Positions 25,518-35,120 of a stretch of 64,000 nucleotides of DNA are shown in pieces. The notes below the pieces were generated by a model. That model was given only the letters and a program-made list of their open reading frames with translations. It made no database searches and had not been told where the DNA came from. Within the stretch, counting starts at the first letter, position 1, and every line of letters begins with the position of its first letter. The DNA comes from Bacteroidota bacterium. Its GTDB lineage: Bacteria; Bacteroidota; Bacteroidia; Bacteroidales; JAAYUG01. Location: assembly GCA_029571215.1 (NCBI GenBank), contig JAKPTE010000001.1, positions 45,369 to 109,368 on the forward strand, in the 5' to 3' direction. The position numbers were made by a program, and so were the translations under genes.

Positions 25518-28394
25518 ATGAAGGCAGGTCATACGGTTAAGCAGATTGTATTGTTTCTGGGATTCCTGCAACTGATATTTCCTGAAGCAAAGGGGCAGTT
25601 TTATACAAGTGGTCAGGACCCTTCCGGAATCAAATGGATGCAGCTGAAGGGAAATCATTTCCGTCTGATGTATCCTATTTCTTTTTCAGCAGAAGCCAAA
25701 CGTTTTGCTGTTTTACTTGATACCTGCATTGAACCGGTTTCCCGGACAATGCCTTCAGCTACCAGAAAATTTCCTGTTGTAATTCACCCTTACAGCATTG
25801 AATCCAATGGATTTGTTATCTGGGCTCCCTGGCGTATGGAAATATTTCCCCTTCCTCCGCAGGATATTGACGCTGAGGATTGGCTGACACAACTGGCCAT
25901 ACATGAATACCGGCACATTGTCCAGTTGCAGAAACTCAATCAGGGTTTCACCAGGGGTTTGGGTATTCTGGCCGGAGAACAAGGGCCGGGAGCCGTTTCA
26001 GGACTGATTCCGCGCTGGTTTCTTGAGGGGGATGCCGTCAATACTGAAACTACATTGGGTATTGGAAAGCGGGGTCAGCTGCCCTCTTTTCATATGGAAC
26101 TGAGAACACTGCTTCTTTCGCAACCGGAACCATACCCTTTTCTGAAAGCCATGCTTGGCTCGTACAGGAATTTTGTTCCGGATTATTACCAATACGGCTA
26201 CGGTATGGTTTCATGGACTGAAGAAAAATATCCGGCCGGAGTATTTCCGAAAGCTATTGATTTTACTGCACGCAGACCCTATCTGCTGTACCCTTTCGGA
26301 ATCAGTCTGAAAAAAACAACCGGTCTGAACCAGCCGGGGCTATACAAGAAAGCCATGCAGGATCTTCGGGATAAATGGAATCGACAGATGCCCATGCAGG
26401 CTTTTCCCGATAAATACATCTGGAACAAAAGAAAGAACAAAGATTATGTTACGTATCGTTTTCCGGTATTTTTCAATGATAGCACGGTGATTGCGTGCAA
26501 GTCGGGATTAGGGGAAGTGCCTTCTTTTATAAAGATTGTAAAAGGCGGGAAAGAAAAAAAGATTCTGCATTACGGAGCAGAAAATATGGTAAGGATCTCC
26601 GTTGCCAATAATCAACTGGTCTGGACAGAAATCAAATCCGATATACGCTGGCAAAACCGCAGTTATTCGGTAATTAAAAGGTTGGATTTATCTACCGGAA
26701 AACAATACAGGGTTGCGAAAAAGTCACGCTATTTTGCACCAGTTTTGTCTGTTGATGCTGTTCAAATGGTTGTTGTGAGAATTACTCCGGAGAATGCAGT
26801 ATCCCTGGTCATTTTGCAGACGAAGGACGGCAAGATACTAAAGGAAATTCCTTCACCAGGCAATGCAATGCTCATGGAGCCCTGCTGGCTTGGTAACAGC
26901 AATATAGGTGTGCTGTTACAGGAACAGGAAGGGAAAAGTATATGGAAGTACGATCTGGAAAGCAATACATGGTGTCGGATACTCCCGGCAACTACTGAAG
27001 AACTGGGAGATCTGTCCGGATTCTGGCCATGGCTCTTGTTCCGCGGAGGATTTACCGGCATCAGCAACATTTTCGCGCTGAACTGCCTCGATTCGTCTGT
27101 CTGGCAGGTAACCTCCGTTCGGTACGGAGCAGTCAGCCCTTCTGTTTCTGCTGACGGAAAACGGATAGTGTACAGTGACTACACGGCCAATGGTTATGAC
27201 ATCGCCGAAATACCCTTTGATACGGCTTTATGGAAGCGGTGGAATAGTCAAAGTCCTATACCAAATGCACCTTTGGCTGTCGGGCAATATCCTGTGTCAC
27301 AAAAACATGCTTTTTCCGGTTCGAACGCCGGGTCATTTACCGAAACACCCTACAGACGGTGGCTTCATCTTTTCAGTATCCACAGTTGGCTCCCATTTTA
27401 TGCCGATTATGACCTTCTGCAGCAGGGAGACCCTGCATTAGGATTGGGGTTTATATTACTTGGTCAGGATCTTCTGAATACTTCTTTTTTGTCATTTGGG
27501 AACGACTGGTCGAAGGGGTATCCTATATGGAAAGGCACCTGGACTTATGCTGGCCTTTACCCGGTACTCAGAATTCAGGCTGAACAGGGAGGTCAGCCGC
27601 TGGTTTACAAGGCAGGAGCTAATGCTCTGCCAGCTCTGGAAAAAGATCATTTCAGGATCAGCACCCGTATGTCTTTTCCACTCAATCTTACTAACGGTGC
27701 CTGGTTGCAATACATGCATCCCTCTGTGGAATGGGAGTACAAAAATGACTGGTTCTATAAACCGGATCAGGCAACCTTTATCCGTGGCATTCATTATTTT
27801 AATGTCAATCTTTATGGCTATCGTTATCTTCGTCTTGCCCCCCGTGACATAAGTCCTCGGTTCGGGCAGATTGCGGAACTAAATTTGAATTTTTCTCCTT
27901 TCAGCTCAGACGAGATAGGCCCGTTACTTTACGGAAAATTCGGAATTTTTCTTCCCGGAATAGGGAAACACCATTCCACTTTCGTCAACTATTGGTTTTT
28001 GAATCAGTTTTATACCAAAAGCCGCTACCTGTATTCATCAGGAGGTTTTTTCCCCCGTGGATACATCCCTGCCGTATCTGCCGAGATGCACAAATGGAGC
28101 ATTGATTACCGTTTTCCCCTTTGGTATCCTGACTGGCATGTCCAAACGCTCTTTTACTTAAAACGGATAAGAGCAGATATGTTTTCCGATTATGCCACCG
28201 GAAACATTCTCAGCGATAACCGGCAGGCATTCAACAAAAAGGAGTTTTTTTCCTGCGGAGCAACCTTGTACACCGATTTTCATCTTTTCCGCATTATTTT
28301 TCCGTTCTCGCTGGGCTTACGAATTCTCTATATTCCGGAATTCAATACCTTCCAGTTTGCCCATCTGATCAATATTGATCTTACGGATTTTTAG
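25518..28394 (+). CDS. Exported gluzincin-like protein with propeller and probable beta-barrel
   Basis: The 958-residue protein starts with a signal peptide (hydrophobic ~8-20, cleavage near EAKGQF). A zinc-peptidase motif, HEYRH (129-133), is followed 37 residues later by Glu170 in RWFLEGDA, the layout of gluzincin/MA-clan 'peptidase MA-like' proteins. Residues ~320-600 read as WD/TolB-like propeller repeats. The last ~330 are aromatic, alternating strands (FGQIAELNLNFSPFSSDEIG; final residue phenylalanine), as in outer-membrane beta-barrels. I infer a surface or periplasm-facing metalloprotease anchored in the outer membrane. It is three bases behind the SUI1 gene. Confidence is high for export and HExxH, moderate for the barrel. 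Confidence 0.7.
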   Translation: MKAGHTVKQIVLFLGFLQLIFPEAKGQFYTSGQDPSGIKWMQLKGNHFRLMYPISFSAEAKRFAVLLDTCIEPVSRTMPSATRKFPVVIHPYSIESNGFVIWAPWRMEIFPLPPQDIDAEDWLTQLAIHEYRHIVQLQKLNQGFTRGLGILAGEQGPGAVSGLIPRWFLEGDAVNTETTLGIGKRGQLPSFHMELRTLLLSQPEPYPFLKAMLGSYRNFVPDYYQYGYGMVSWTEEKYPAGVFPKAIDFTARRPYLLYPFGISLKKTTGLNQPGLYKKAMQDLRDKWNRQMPMQAFPDKYIWNKRKNKDYVTYRFPVFFNDSTVIACKSGLGEVPSFIKIVKGGKEKKILHYGAENMVRISVANNQLVWTEIKSDIRWQNRSYSVIKRLDLSTGKQYRVAKKSRYFAPVLSVDAVQMVVVRITPENAVSLVILQTKDGKILKEIPSPGNAMLMEPCWLGNSNIGVLLQEQEGKSIWKYDLESNTWCRILPATTEELGDLSGFWPWLLFRGGFTGISNIFALNCLDSSVWQVTSVRYGAVSPSVSADGKRIVYSDYTANGYDIAEIPFDTALWKRWNSQSPIPNAPLAVGQYPVSQKHAFSGSNAGSFTETPYRRWLHLFSIHSWLPFYADYDLLQQGDPALGLGFILLGQDLLNTSFLSFGNDWSKGYPIWKGTWTYAGLYPVLRIQAEQGGQPLVYKAGANALPALEKDHFRISTRMSFPLNLTNGAWLQYMHPSVEWEYKNDWFYKPDQATFIRGIHYFNVNLYGYRYLRLAPRDISPRFGQIAELNLNFSPFSSDEIGPLLYGKFGIFLPGIGKHHSTFVNYWFLNQFYTKSRYLYSSGGFFPRGYIPAVSAEMHKWSIDYRFPLWYPDWHVQTLFYLKRIRADMFSDYATGNILSDNRQAFNKKEFFSCGATLYTDFHLFRIIFPFSLGLRILYIPEFNTFQFAHLINIDLTDF

Positions 28395-28465
28395 ATTCAG
28401 AAACCAATAACACCGCCCCGATCCGATAAAAAAACGCTTCCACTTTAAACTTAAGGAAACCTTAG

Positions 28466-28473
28466 TAATTTTG
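28466..28473 (+). promoter_or_regulatory. Putative promoter of tonB-like/sensor operon, -7 element
   Basis: TAATTTTG matches TAnnTTTG and lies 11 bases before the tonB-like ATG. A weak -33 (TTTA, 28444-28447) precedes it by 18 bases. The predicted 5' leader is very short. Confidence 0.5.
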
Positions 28474-28484
28474 CACAGTTACCA

Positions 28485-29288
28485 ATGACAAGGAATGTGT
28501 TTTCCAAAATCCTGCATATTATCAACAGAATAAACAGGTTCTTTTCAGCGTTTTTACGGCTCAATATAACCGGTTTGCTGGGAACCATTGCCTTCCACCT
28601 GCTTGTGTTGTTTGTTTTTCTGAGTACCAGGATCATTACGCGGACCAATTATCCACCCAAAGAAATAATGATTGAATTTCCTGAAGAATTAAAAACGGAA
28701 GAAATCGAAAAACTCGAACAAATAAAAATGGCACAGCCTGAAGTGGAAAAAATGGCCGATAGGTACATCGGGCGTAATATAGCAGTGGATGCAACGGAAA
28801 AAGTGAAGGAAGAAGTAAGCACCGAGAAATATATTCAAGAGCTGGAACAAAAGATGGATTTGCCCGGATTCAAGGCGTTACAGAGTTCTTCTCCAACGGA
28901 AATGAATCAGAACAATGATGTAACTGACACCCGCAACGATGCAGGGTTTCAGGTGCAACAGCAGCAACCGCCAAAAAAGAATGAGGAAAAGATTTACAGA
29001 GGCCCTACAACCATCATGTTTGAATTTGAGAAACCAAAGAGGAAACAGAGATTCATTCCTGTACCCGTTTATAAATGTGAAGGACAGGGTTTGGTGGAAA
29101 CAGAGATTTATGTGGATCAGCAGGGTAATGTTATTTCAGCCCGCGTTATTGCGGAAAAATCGACCACAGCCGATGAGTGTCTTTTTGATGCGGCGGTAAA
29201 ATACGCTCTGCGAAGCAAATTTAATGCTGATCCTACTGCGCCTCCCAGACAGAAAGGGAAAATCTGGTACCAATTTATTGCCCAATAA
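28485..29288 (+). CDS. TonB-family energy transducer
   Basis: The 267-residue protein has a short cytoplasmic start and one membrane anchor (LLGTIAFHLLVLFVFLS, ~31-47). A long charged and glutamine-rich periplasmic linker follows. The C-terminal TonB-like domain (from ~200) shows GLVETEIYVDQQGNVISARV and a closing basic, aromatic strand (GKIWYQFIAQ). TonB proteins couple the inner-membrane proton gradient to outer-membrane receptors. No exbB or exbD is adjacent. Its stop codon overlaps the start of the large sensor phosphatase gene (TAATG), so the two are translationally coupled, an unusual pairing. Confidence 0.8.
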   Translation: MTRNVFSKILHIINRINRFFSAFLRLNITGLLGTIAFHLLVLFVFLSTRIITRTNYPPKEIMIEFPEELKTEEIEKLEQIKMAQPEVEKMADRYIGRNIAVDATEKVKEEVSTEKYIQELEQKMDLPGFKALQSSSPTEMNQNNDVTDTRNDAGFQVQQQQPPKKNEEKIYRGPTTIMFEFEKPKRKQRFIPVPVYKCEGQGLVETEIYVDQQGNVISARVIAEKSTTADECLFDAAVKYALRSKFNADPTAPPRQKGKIWYQFIAQ

Positions 29289-32200
29289 TGAACCCCCTAG
29301 CTTTTCATCCTGCCAAAATATTTTCCCGCAGCAAACATGCTGCTTCAGGAACTTTCGGAGATAATAACAGGAATTTCAGACCTTTTTTCTGCTTTCATGG
29401 AATGCCCCAATGTTTTTCCGGCAACATAAAACTGGTTGCAGGTCAGAGAAGGCTTGCTCCGATGCTATTTCTATATGTGGTTCTTTACCTTCTTTTCTCG
29501 GTTACGGTTGATGGGCGGAGTCTACAGGAAATTAAACGCAGCGGAAAGCTCTACATCGGTTTCACACAATGGGATTATTCGAACATTAATTATCCTCTGG
29601 CTCTTGAATTTGCCCGTTATCTCAATGTCAAACCTGTTGAGGTTACCATCGACTGGAATGAAGTTTTCAGCAAGCACGGAAAGATTCCTTCCGATCTTGA
29701 AACAAATCCTTCCATCAGTTATACGCCGGATGCATTTGACAAGGTTGATATTGTATGCAGTACGTTTTCGATCCTGGAATGGAGGCAAAAACTTTTCGAT
29801 TTTGCTCGTACACTATATTCGGCCGAGCTGTTACTTGTTGGAACCGACGGGAATGTTCCCGAGAATTATCAGGATCTTTCCGGCAAAAAAATTGCCTTTA
29901 TGAAAGGCACGAGTTATGAGACCCACATGCAGGAAATAAATCAGGAAACCGGAAATTCAATACAGTTGCTGCCCGTCAAAACAACCGATGAATCAAAGGA
30001 TTTGCTTCTTAAAAGGAAAGTATTCGGGATAATTCTGGATGCCGATGAAGCTTTACAATTTTTCAGCGAGAATCGGGAAAGGGTCCGGATAGCTTTTCCG
30101 GTGAGTCCTATATCACGGAGCGCATGGGCTGTAGAAAAAAACAGCGATCTACGTTTTGAAGTGGAGGATTTTTTTGAAGCAATTGCCGAAAACGGAGTTC
30201 TCGACAGAATATTTTCCGGGAAGTTTCATATCAGGTACACATCCTATGTTGCCCAACTGCGAAAAACAGCCCGGCCGAAATATATCCATCGTGACCTGGA
30301 CCAGATAATTGCTGCCAAGGAACTCATTGTTGCGTTCAGGGAAAGGAATTTTGTGTTTCATGAAGGCGAAAACAAGCAATTTATGTACGCCCTCGCCGAA
30401 GAATTTGCTGATTATTTAGGGGTGAGGCTGGATTATGTTATTACACCAAATTCCTCGAAATACTTTGAGAACAAAGAAGGTAAAATTGTCAAAGACAGTT
30501 CTTACACACCTGACTGGTTCAACTGTTTTGACCTAGCCTGTGACATTTTTGTACCGGTTTACTGGCGGACAAATAAGGTGGATCTGGTACCTCTTTTCCC
30601 TGGTGAATATTCACTCGTAGCGAGGAAAAAAACACATATTTCAAATGTAAATGATTTACTGGAGCTTAAGGGTGTGGTAGCGAAAGGTACTATTTATGAA
30701 GATATGCTGCTGGGAAAAGGATGCAAGAATCTTTTGTATACTGATGTGGATCATTTTCTTGAAGCGGTTCATGAAGGGAAGGCTGATTATACCATCATTC
30801 TAAATGCATTCTTTGAACTTTCAGAATACCCTGATCTGGAAATCAAATTTCCGATGGGCGAAACGGAAATCTGCTGGGCTGTAAGAAAAGATCAACCTCT
30901 TCTGAAAAAATCCCTTCAGCATTTTATTGCAGAATCAAACAGAAATGGGCTGTTGAAAGTTCTTCAGGAATCCCTGCATGCCGAGTACAGATTTTCCACG
31001 GAGGCGATCATGGATAATTACTATGAGTCGTTTCAGGCGGGGCAGTTTCCCTATGTTTTGTATGGGACAGAAGACGGGTTACCACAGGAAGATGTTTTAT
31101 CCATAATACAGGATAGGCGCGGGTATATGTGGTTTGGAACCAATGCAGGTGCGGCCAGGTATAACGGACGTGAAATGCAGGTATATGACCGGCGCAACGG
31201 GCTTCCGGGAAATGCTGTTAACGGGATGGCAATCGATTCCTCAGGAACCCTGTATTTTGCTACTTCAAGGGGTATTGCTGTAATGGCAGGAGAAAAGATA
31301 CAAAAGGTCTTACTGGAAGGTGAACCATTTACCGGTGTGTATATCGATTCCTTTCAAAACAAATGGTTCCTTGGCAATACGGCTCTCCATTCGTTGAATG
31401 CTAGCGGTACTTTGGTCAGCTATGCCGGAAGTATTCCCATAGTTAGTGATATGGGGTGTATCCCGAAAACCCGCCAGTATTTTTTTGCAACCAGTGAAGG
31501 AGTTTTTTTACTGAATCCGGAAGGCAGTTTTATCCGACTAACCAGGGAACCATGCCTGTCTCTGCTGATTGACCCAAACGAAAATGTGTGGTATTCCACC
31601 ACCGGGGGATTATTTGTCATTCCGGCTTCTGATCTGGCTGAAGGGAAGTTTAGTCAGCGTCGTCAGCTGAATGAAACATTGGGTTTGTCAGGAGGCTTTA
31701 TTAAAAAAATTCTCGCTTCACGTTACGGGGGAATCTGGCTTCTTTCCGACTACCGGTTTTATCAGGTCTTTTCTGATCATCAACGGGCTAAATTATTTGA
31801 ACAGGAAATCGGATTGAAGAACAACACCATTCTTTCGCTGTATGAGGATACGGAAGATAATCTGTGGATTGGATTCAGCGGCGGGTTGCAACGGATGTCA
31901 AACAAAAAAGGATTACGGAATTTTTATCCGAATATTATAAACAGTTATGTGTACTCTGTTACCCAGGACCAACAAGGATCCATATGGATAGCTTCCAACA
32001 ACGGAGTGTTTTGTTATGACGGCCGGCTCACCGATTTTGGAAAGAAATTGGGATTTGCCCCAGGCAGGGCTGTTTTAGGCAAATACCCTGATGGAAGAAT
32101 TATCATTGCAACGGCAGAAAATCTGTACCTGCTGAATCCGGTTTCAGGAAACGTTGTTAAGACATTTTCTTTTCATCAGCCGCTTCTCCGGCTGGAAAGA

Positions 32201-34072
32201 ATGTTTATCAGCTCAAAGGGAGAAATATTCCTGCTAACCGGTTCCGAAGGGAAAGTTTATTATCTGCGCCATCCGGGTGATCCTGTAGTTACCTATGAAA
32301 GCCGTGCCACATCAAATATTCATACACTTATCGAAGCAGAAGGCAAAATTTATGGCGGAAACCGGAATGGTATCGTTGAATTTGGAAGCTATGGGTTCCG
32401 GCTTGTTAAAGATATTGGCCATGCCACCTGGTCGGTATGTTATGATGATGGTAAATTCTGGATAGGAACGGATAACGGGCTTTATGTCATGCAGAACAAT
32501 GAGCTTCAGAAAGTACCCTATTCCAATCAGACAGATGTGGTCATCAAATCAATCATGCCGGCCAAAAACAAAGCATACCTGTGGTTGGGAACAAACAAAG
32601 GTTTTGTTTACCTGAACAAGCTCACTCTGAGGGAAGAACTCAGTATGTCGACCAAGGATGGTTTACTTGGAGGAGAAATTACCACCGGAGGGCTTTTTGT
32701 TGATGCTTCCGGTATCTTATGGATAAGTACCTACCACGGATTATCAAATTTTAATTTGCGGGCAGCATCGATTCAACCTTATGCACCAATCTGCTATCTG
32801 GAAAAGATTTTCCTGAACGGGAAAGAAATCAAACCCGAAAATCATAGAAAATTCAAGAGAAAAGAAAACAATCTTGTATTTGAAATATCAGCTCTCACAT
32901 TTTCGGATGAAGGTTCAGTGGAGTATGAATTTTATCTGCGGGGTCTGGAAAACGACTATTCATCGTACAACAAGGGAATGGACTACAAAGCCGTTTATAC
33001 AAATCTTCCTCCGGGCCGATACGAATTTGTTTACAAGGCACGGGGAAAAAACGGAATCTGGGGGTATTCACAGAAGTACAGTTTCCTGATACGAAAAGCC
33101 TGGTATGAAACCTGGATCTTCAAAATAGGTCTTTTTATCCTGCTGATTACCGTGTTTTTTCTGATTAACCATTGGCGGATACGCAGAATACAAAAGCAGA
33201 AAGAAATACTCGAGAAACTGGTCAGAGAACGGACAAAAGAATTGGAAGAAGCAAAGGAAGAAATTGAAATGCAGAGGGATCTTGCTGAACGTCAGAGGGA
33301 TCAGATTTATCAGCAGAAAAAGGAAATCCTTGACAGCATTCAATATGCAGCTCAGATTCAGCAGGCCATCCTTCCTTCCGTCGATGATCTGAACCGGATT
33401 CTTCCGGATCATTTTATTTTTTTCCGTCCTAAAGATGTTGTTAGCGGCGATTTTTACTGGGCTGCACAAAAAAACGGGCGGCTCATTATTACAGCAGCCG
33501 ATTCGACAGGACACGGCGTTCCCGGAGCGTTCATGAGTTTTCTTGGTATTACTTTTCTCAATGAAGCTGTGGGGAAGAATGATGATATCACACCCGCTCT
33601 CCTGCTGGACAATATGCGCAATAATATTATAAGAATTCTTGGGCAGAAAGGAGCCGAAGCAGAGCATAAAGACGGCATTGACATGGGTTTATGTATATTA
33701 GATCCTGTGACCAGGAAAGGTGAATTTGCGGGTGCCAATCATAACCTGCTGATCATACGGAAAGGTGAACTTATAGAGATTAAAGGAGATAAAATGCCAA
33801 TCGGAATTCACCGGAATATGATGCCATTCACAAATCATCTGCTGACGCTGGAGGCCAATGATATGCTTTATTTGTTTTCTGACGGTTATTCTGACCAGTT
33901 TGGCGGGCCATCAGGCAAAAAAATGCTGCGAAAAACCTTTAAGGAGATTCTCTTGGAAATAAGTGCCCTGCCAATGAGTCTTCAGTACGATATCCTGGAG
34001 GAACGTTTTCTTAAATGGAAAAAGGATTTTGAGCAAACTGATGACGTTCTGGTTATAGGAGTACGCGTATGA
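29288..34072 (+). CDS. Hybrid sensor phosphatase: two solute-binding domains, propeller, Y_Y_Y, SpoIIE
   Basis: The 1,594-residue membrane protein reads, in order: hydrophobic signal (~59-72); two tandem type-3 solute-binding-like domains (~78-320 and ~335-590) sharing an SYTPD-x-F-x(4)-D pattern; a regulator-propeller region (~600-1160) with repeats such as YMWFGTNAG, LWIGFSGGL, IWIASNNGV and LWLGTNKGF; a Y_Y_Y domain (~1175-1260); one membrane helix (~1276-1296); a coiled coil (~1300-1345); and a cytoplasmic SpoIIE/PP2C phosphatase with metal-ligand acids in VSGDFYW, ADSTGHGVPGAFMS, SDGYSDQFGG and DDVLVIG. I infer that a periplasmic ligand controls Ser/Thr dephosphorylation, probably of an anti-sigma antagonist. 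ATG 29462 is an alternative start right at the signal peptide. It overlaps the tonB-like gene by one base. Confidence 0.88.
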   Translation: MNPLAFHPAKIFSRSKHAASGTFGDNNRNFRPFFCFHGMPQCFSGNIKLVAGQRRLAPMLFLYVVLYLLFSVTVDGRSLQEIKRSGKLYIGFTQWDYSNINYPLALEFARYLNVKPVEVTIDWNEVFSKHGKIPSDLETNPSISYTPDAFDKVDIVCSTFSILEWRQKLFDFARTLYSAELLLVGTDGNVPENYQDLSGKKIAFMKGTSYETHMQEINQETGNSIQLLPVKTTDESKDLLLKRKVFGIILDADEALQFFSENRERVRIAFPVSPISRSAWAVEKNSDLRFEVEDFFEAIAENGVLDRIFSGKFHIRYTSYVAQLRKTARPKYIHRDLDQIIAAKELIVAFRERNFVFHEGENKQFMYALAEEFADYLGVRLDYVITPNSSKYFENKEGKIVKDSSYTPDWFNCFDLACDIFVPVYWRTNKVDLVPLFPGEYSLVARKKTHISNVNDLLELKGVVAKGTIYEDMLLGKGCKNLLYTDVDHFLEAVHEGKADYTIILNAFFELSEYPDLEIKFPMGETEICWAVRKDQPLLKKSLQHFIAESNRNGLLKVLQESLHAEYRFSTEAIMDNYYESFQAGQFPYVLYGTEDGLPQEDVLSIIQDRRGYMWFGTNAGAARYNGREMQVYDRRNGLPGNAVNGMAIDSSGTLYFATSRGIAVMAGEKIQKVLLEGEPFTGVYIDSFQNKWFLGNTALHSLNASGTLVSYAGSIPIVSDMGCIPKTRQYFFATSEGVFLLNPEGSFIRLTREPCLSLLIDPNENVWYSTTGGLFVIPASDLAEGKFSQRRQLNETLGLSGGFIKKILASRYGGIWLLSDYRFYQVFSDHQRAKLFEQEIGLKNNTILSLYEDTEDNLWIGFSGGLQRMSNKKGLRNFYPNIINSYVYSVTQDQQGSIWIASNNGVFCYDGRLTDFGKKLGFAPGRAVLGKYPDGRIIIATAENLYLLNPVSGNVVKTFSFHQPLLRLERMFISSKGEIFLLTGSEGKVYYLRHPGDPVVTYESRATSNIHTLIEAEGKIYGGNRNGIVEFGSYGFRLVKDIGHATWSVCYDDGKFWIGTDNGLYVMQNNELQKVPYSNQTDVVIKSIMPAKNKAYLWLGTNKGFVYLNKLTLREELSMSTKDGLLGGEITTGGLFVDASGILWISTYHGLSNFNLRAASIQPYAPICYLEKIFLNGKEIKPENHRKFKRKENNLVFEISALTFSDEGSVEYEFYLRGLENDYSSYNKGMDYKAVYTNLPPGRYEFVYKARGKNGIWGYSQKYSFLIRKAWYETWIFKIGLFILLITVFFLINHWRIRRIQKQKEILEKLVRERTKELEEAKEEIEMQRDLAERQRDQIYQQKKEILDSIQYAAQIQQAILPSVDDLNRILPDHFIFFRPKDVVSGDFYWAAQKNGRLIITAADSTGHGVPGAFMSFLGITFLNEAVGKNDDITPALLLDNMRNNIIRILGQKGAEAEHKDGIDMGLCILDPVTRKGEFAGANHNLLIIRKGELIEIKGDKMPIGIHRNMMPFTNHLLTLEANDMLYLFSDGYSDQFGGPSGKKMLRKTFKEILLEISALPMSLQYDILEERFLKWKKDFEQTDDVLVIGVRV

Positions 34073-34155
34073 GAGCACATTTTTCGCGTTTCGGCATTCA
34101 GACCATACAATACTAATCCCTGCACCTTTGGATGGAATCGTATTCCGGATGGAAC

Positions 34156-35010
34156 CTACTGTTTGATTTTCTTTGTCAGGATATTATCCAGGCTAACTAT
34201 GTATTCAAGCGCTTTTTGTTCACCGAAAATCTTTTCAAATTCGTTCCGGAGGAATTCACGGATATCGGTTTCCCAATCAAGATATGATAAAGTTGAAATA
34301 CGGCCGAGTTCTCTTTTCTCAAAAAATCGCTTCAGAATATTTACTTTGGTATGATAGGCAAGGTAAGCTTTGATGGACACGCGCAATTCGTTGGAAAGCA
34401 TGTTCTCCAGCATTTTCAGTTCACTGGGAAGTATTTCAAAGGTGGTTTCATAGAAGGAACTGAATGAATTGTTCCAGTTGATAAAGTGTATAAAAAAGTT
34501 TGTCAGCCGGAACAACTCTTTGTTTTCATCCTGATCAATGGTTTTCAGGAAGAGATTTTTCAGCTCATCCCGGTACCATTCCTTTATGCTTTCGTCAAGT
34601 ATGTGTGTAATTTCAGTAGAATGTTTCTGGTATTCAACGCTGAAATTCGAAAGGGAAAAATCCTTATTGTGAAACGGATTGTGATACTTGATAATACGAA
34701 TGATAACATTAATCTCATCATTCAAAAGATGCCAGAGGGGAAAAAGCTTCTGCTTATGGATCAACTTCAGCCAGGTTTCACTGAAATATCCTTCCAGAAA
34801 CAGATTTTTGAGTTCCGGGTTATTATGGGTGATGCGTTCAATATCACTTCGGTATATTTTCAGATGCTCATTGATGCGGCTTTTGATCTGTGCCTTTTTC
34901 CCGGTAACTATGATTTGAATATAAAGAGGAAAGAATTTCTCCTTCCCATAAAACTGAGGTTTGGCCCGAAGGTTTAAATAATGCTTTACCGTTATCTTTC
35001 TTGGTTCCAT
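34156..35010 (-). CDS. Unrecognised protein with integrase arm-like N-terminus
   Basis: I do not recognise this 284-residue protein as a whole. The first ~45 residues (ITVKHYLNLRAKPQFYGK, then FPLYIQIIVTGKKAQIKSRI) resemble the arm-type DNA-binding domain found at the start of Bacteroidota tyrosine recombinases: a short beta-sheet with YIQIIVTGKK. The rest is charged, helical and aromatic. It has no recombinase R..HxxR..Y residues, so it is not an integrase. It may be a DNA-binding remnant or an independent factor. It stands alone, converging on the sensor phosphatase gene, with an imperfect -7 (TAATTTAG) upstream. Confidence 0.5.
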   Translation of the reverse strand: MEPRKITVKHYLNLRAKPQFYGKEKFFPLYIQIIVTGKKAQIKSRINEHLKIYRSDIERITHNNPELKNLFLEGYFSETWLKLIHKQKLFPLWHLLNDEINVIIRIIKYHNPFHNKDFSLSNFSVEYQKHSTEITHILDESIKEWYRDELKNLFLKTIDQDENKELFRLTNFFIHFINWNNSFSSFYETTFEILPSELKMLENMLSNELRVSIKAYLAYHTKVNILKRFFEKRELGRISTLSYLDWETDIREFLRNEFEKIFGEQKALEYIVSLDNILTKKIKQ

Positions 35011-35120
35011 GCAAGCCTATGAAACTTCTAAATTACAAAAAAATCATTTGAAATAAAAACGGAACTTAAATACTTGTTTATTAGGAACATGATTTCTTAT
35101 TATGTACATAAATAAATTTC

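Noticed and set aside
34156..35010. Tyrosine recombinase or integrase
   Set aside because: Only the N-terminal arm-like part is similar; catalytic residues are absent and no attachment repeats or mobile cargo are seen.
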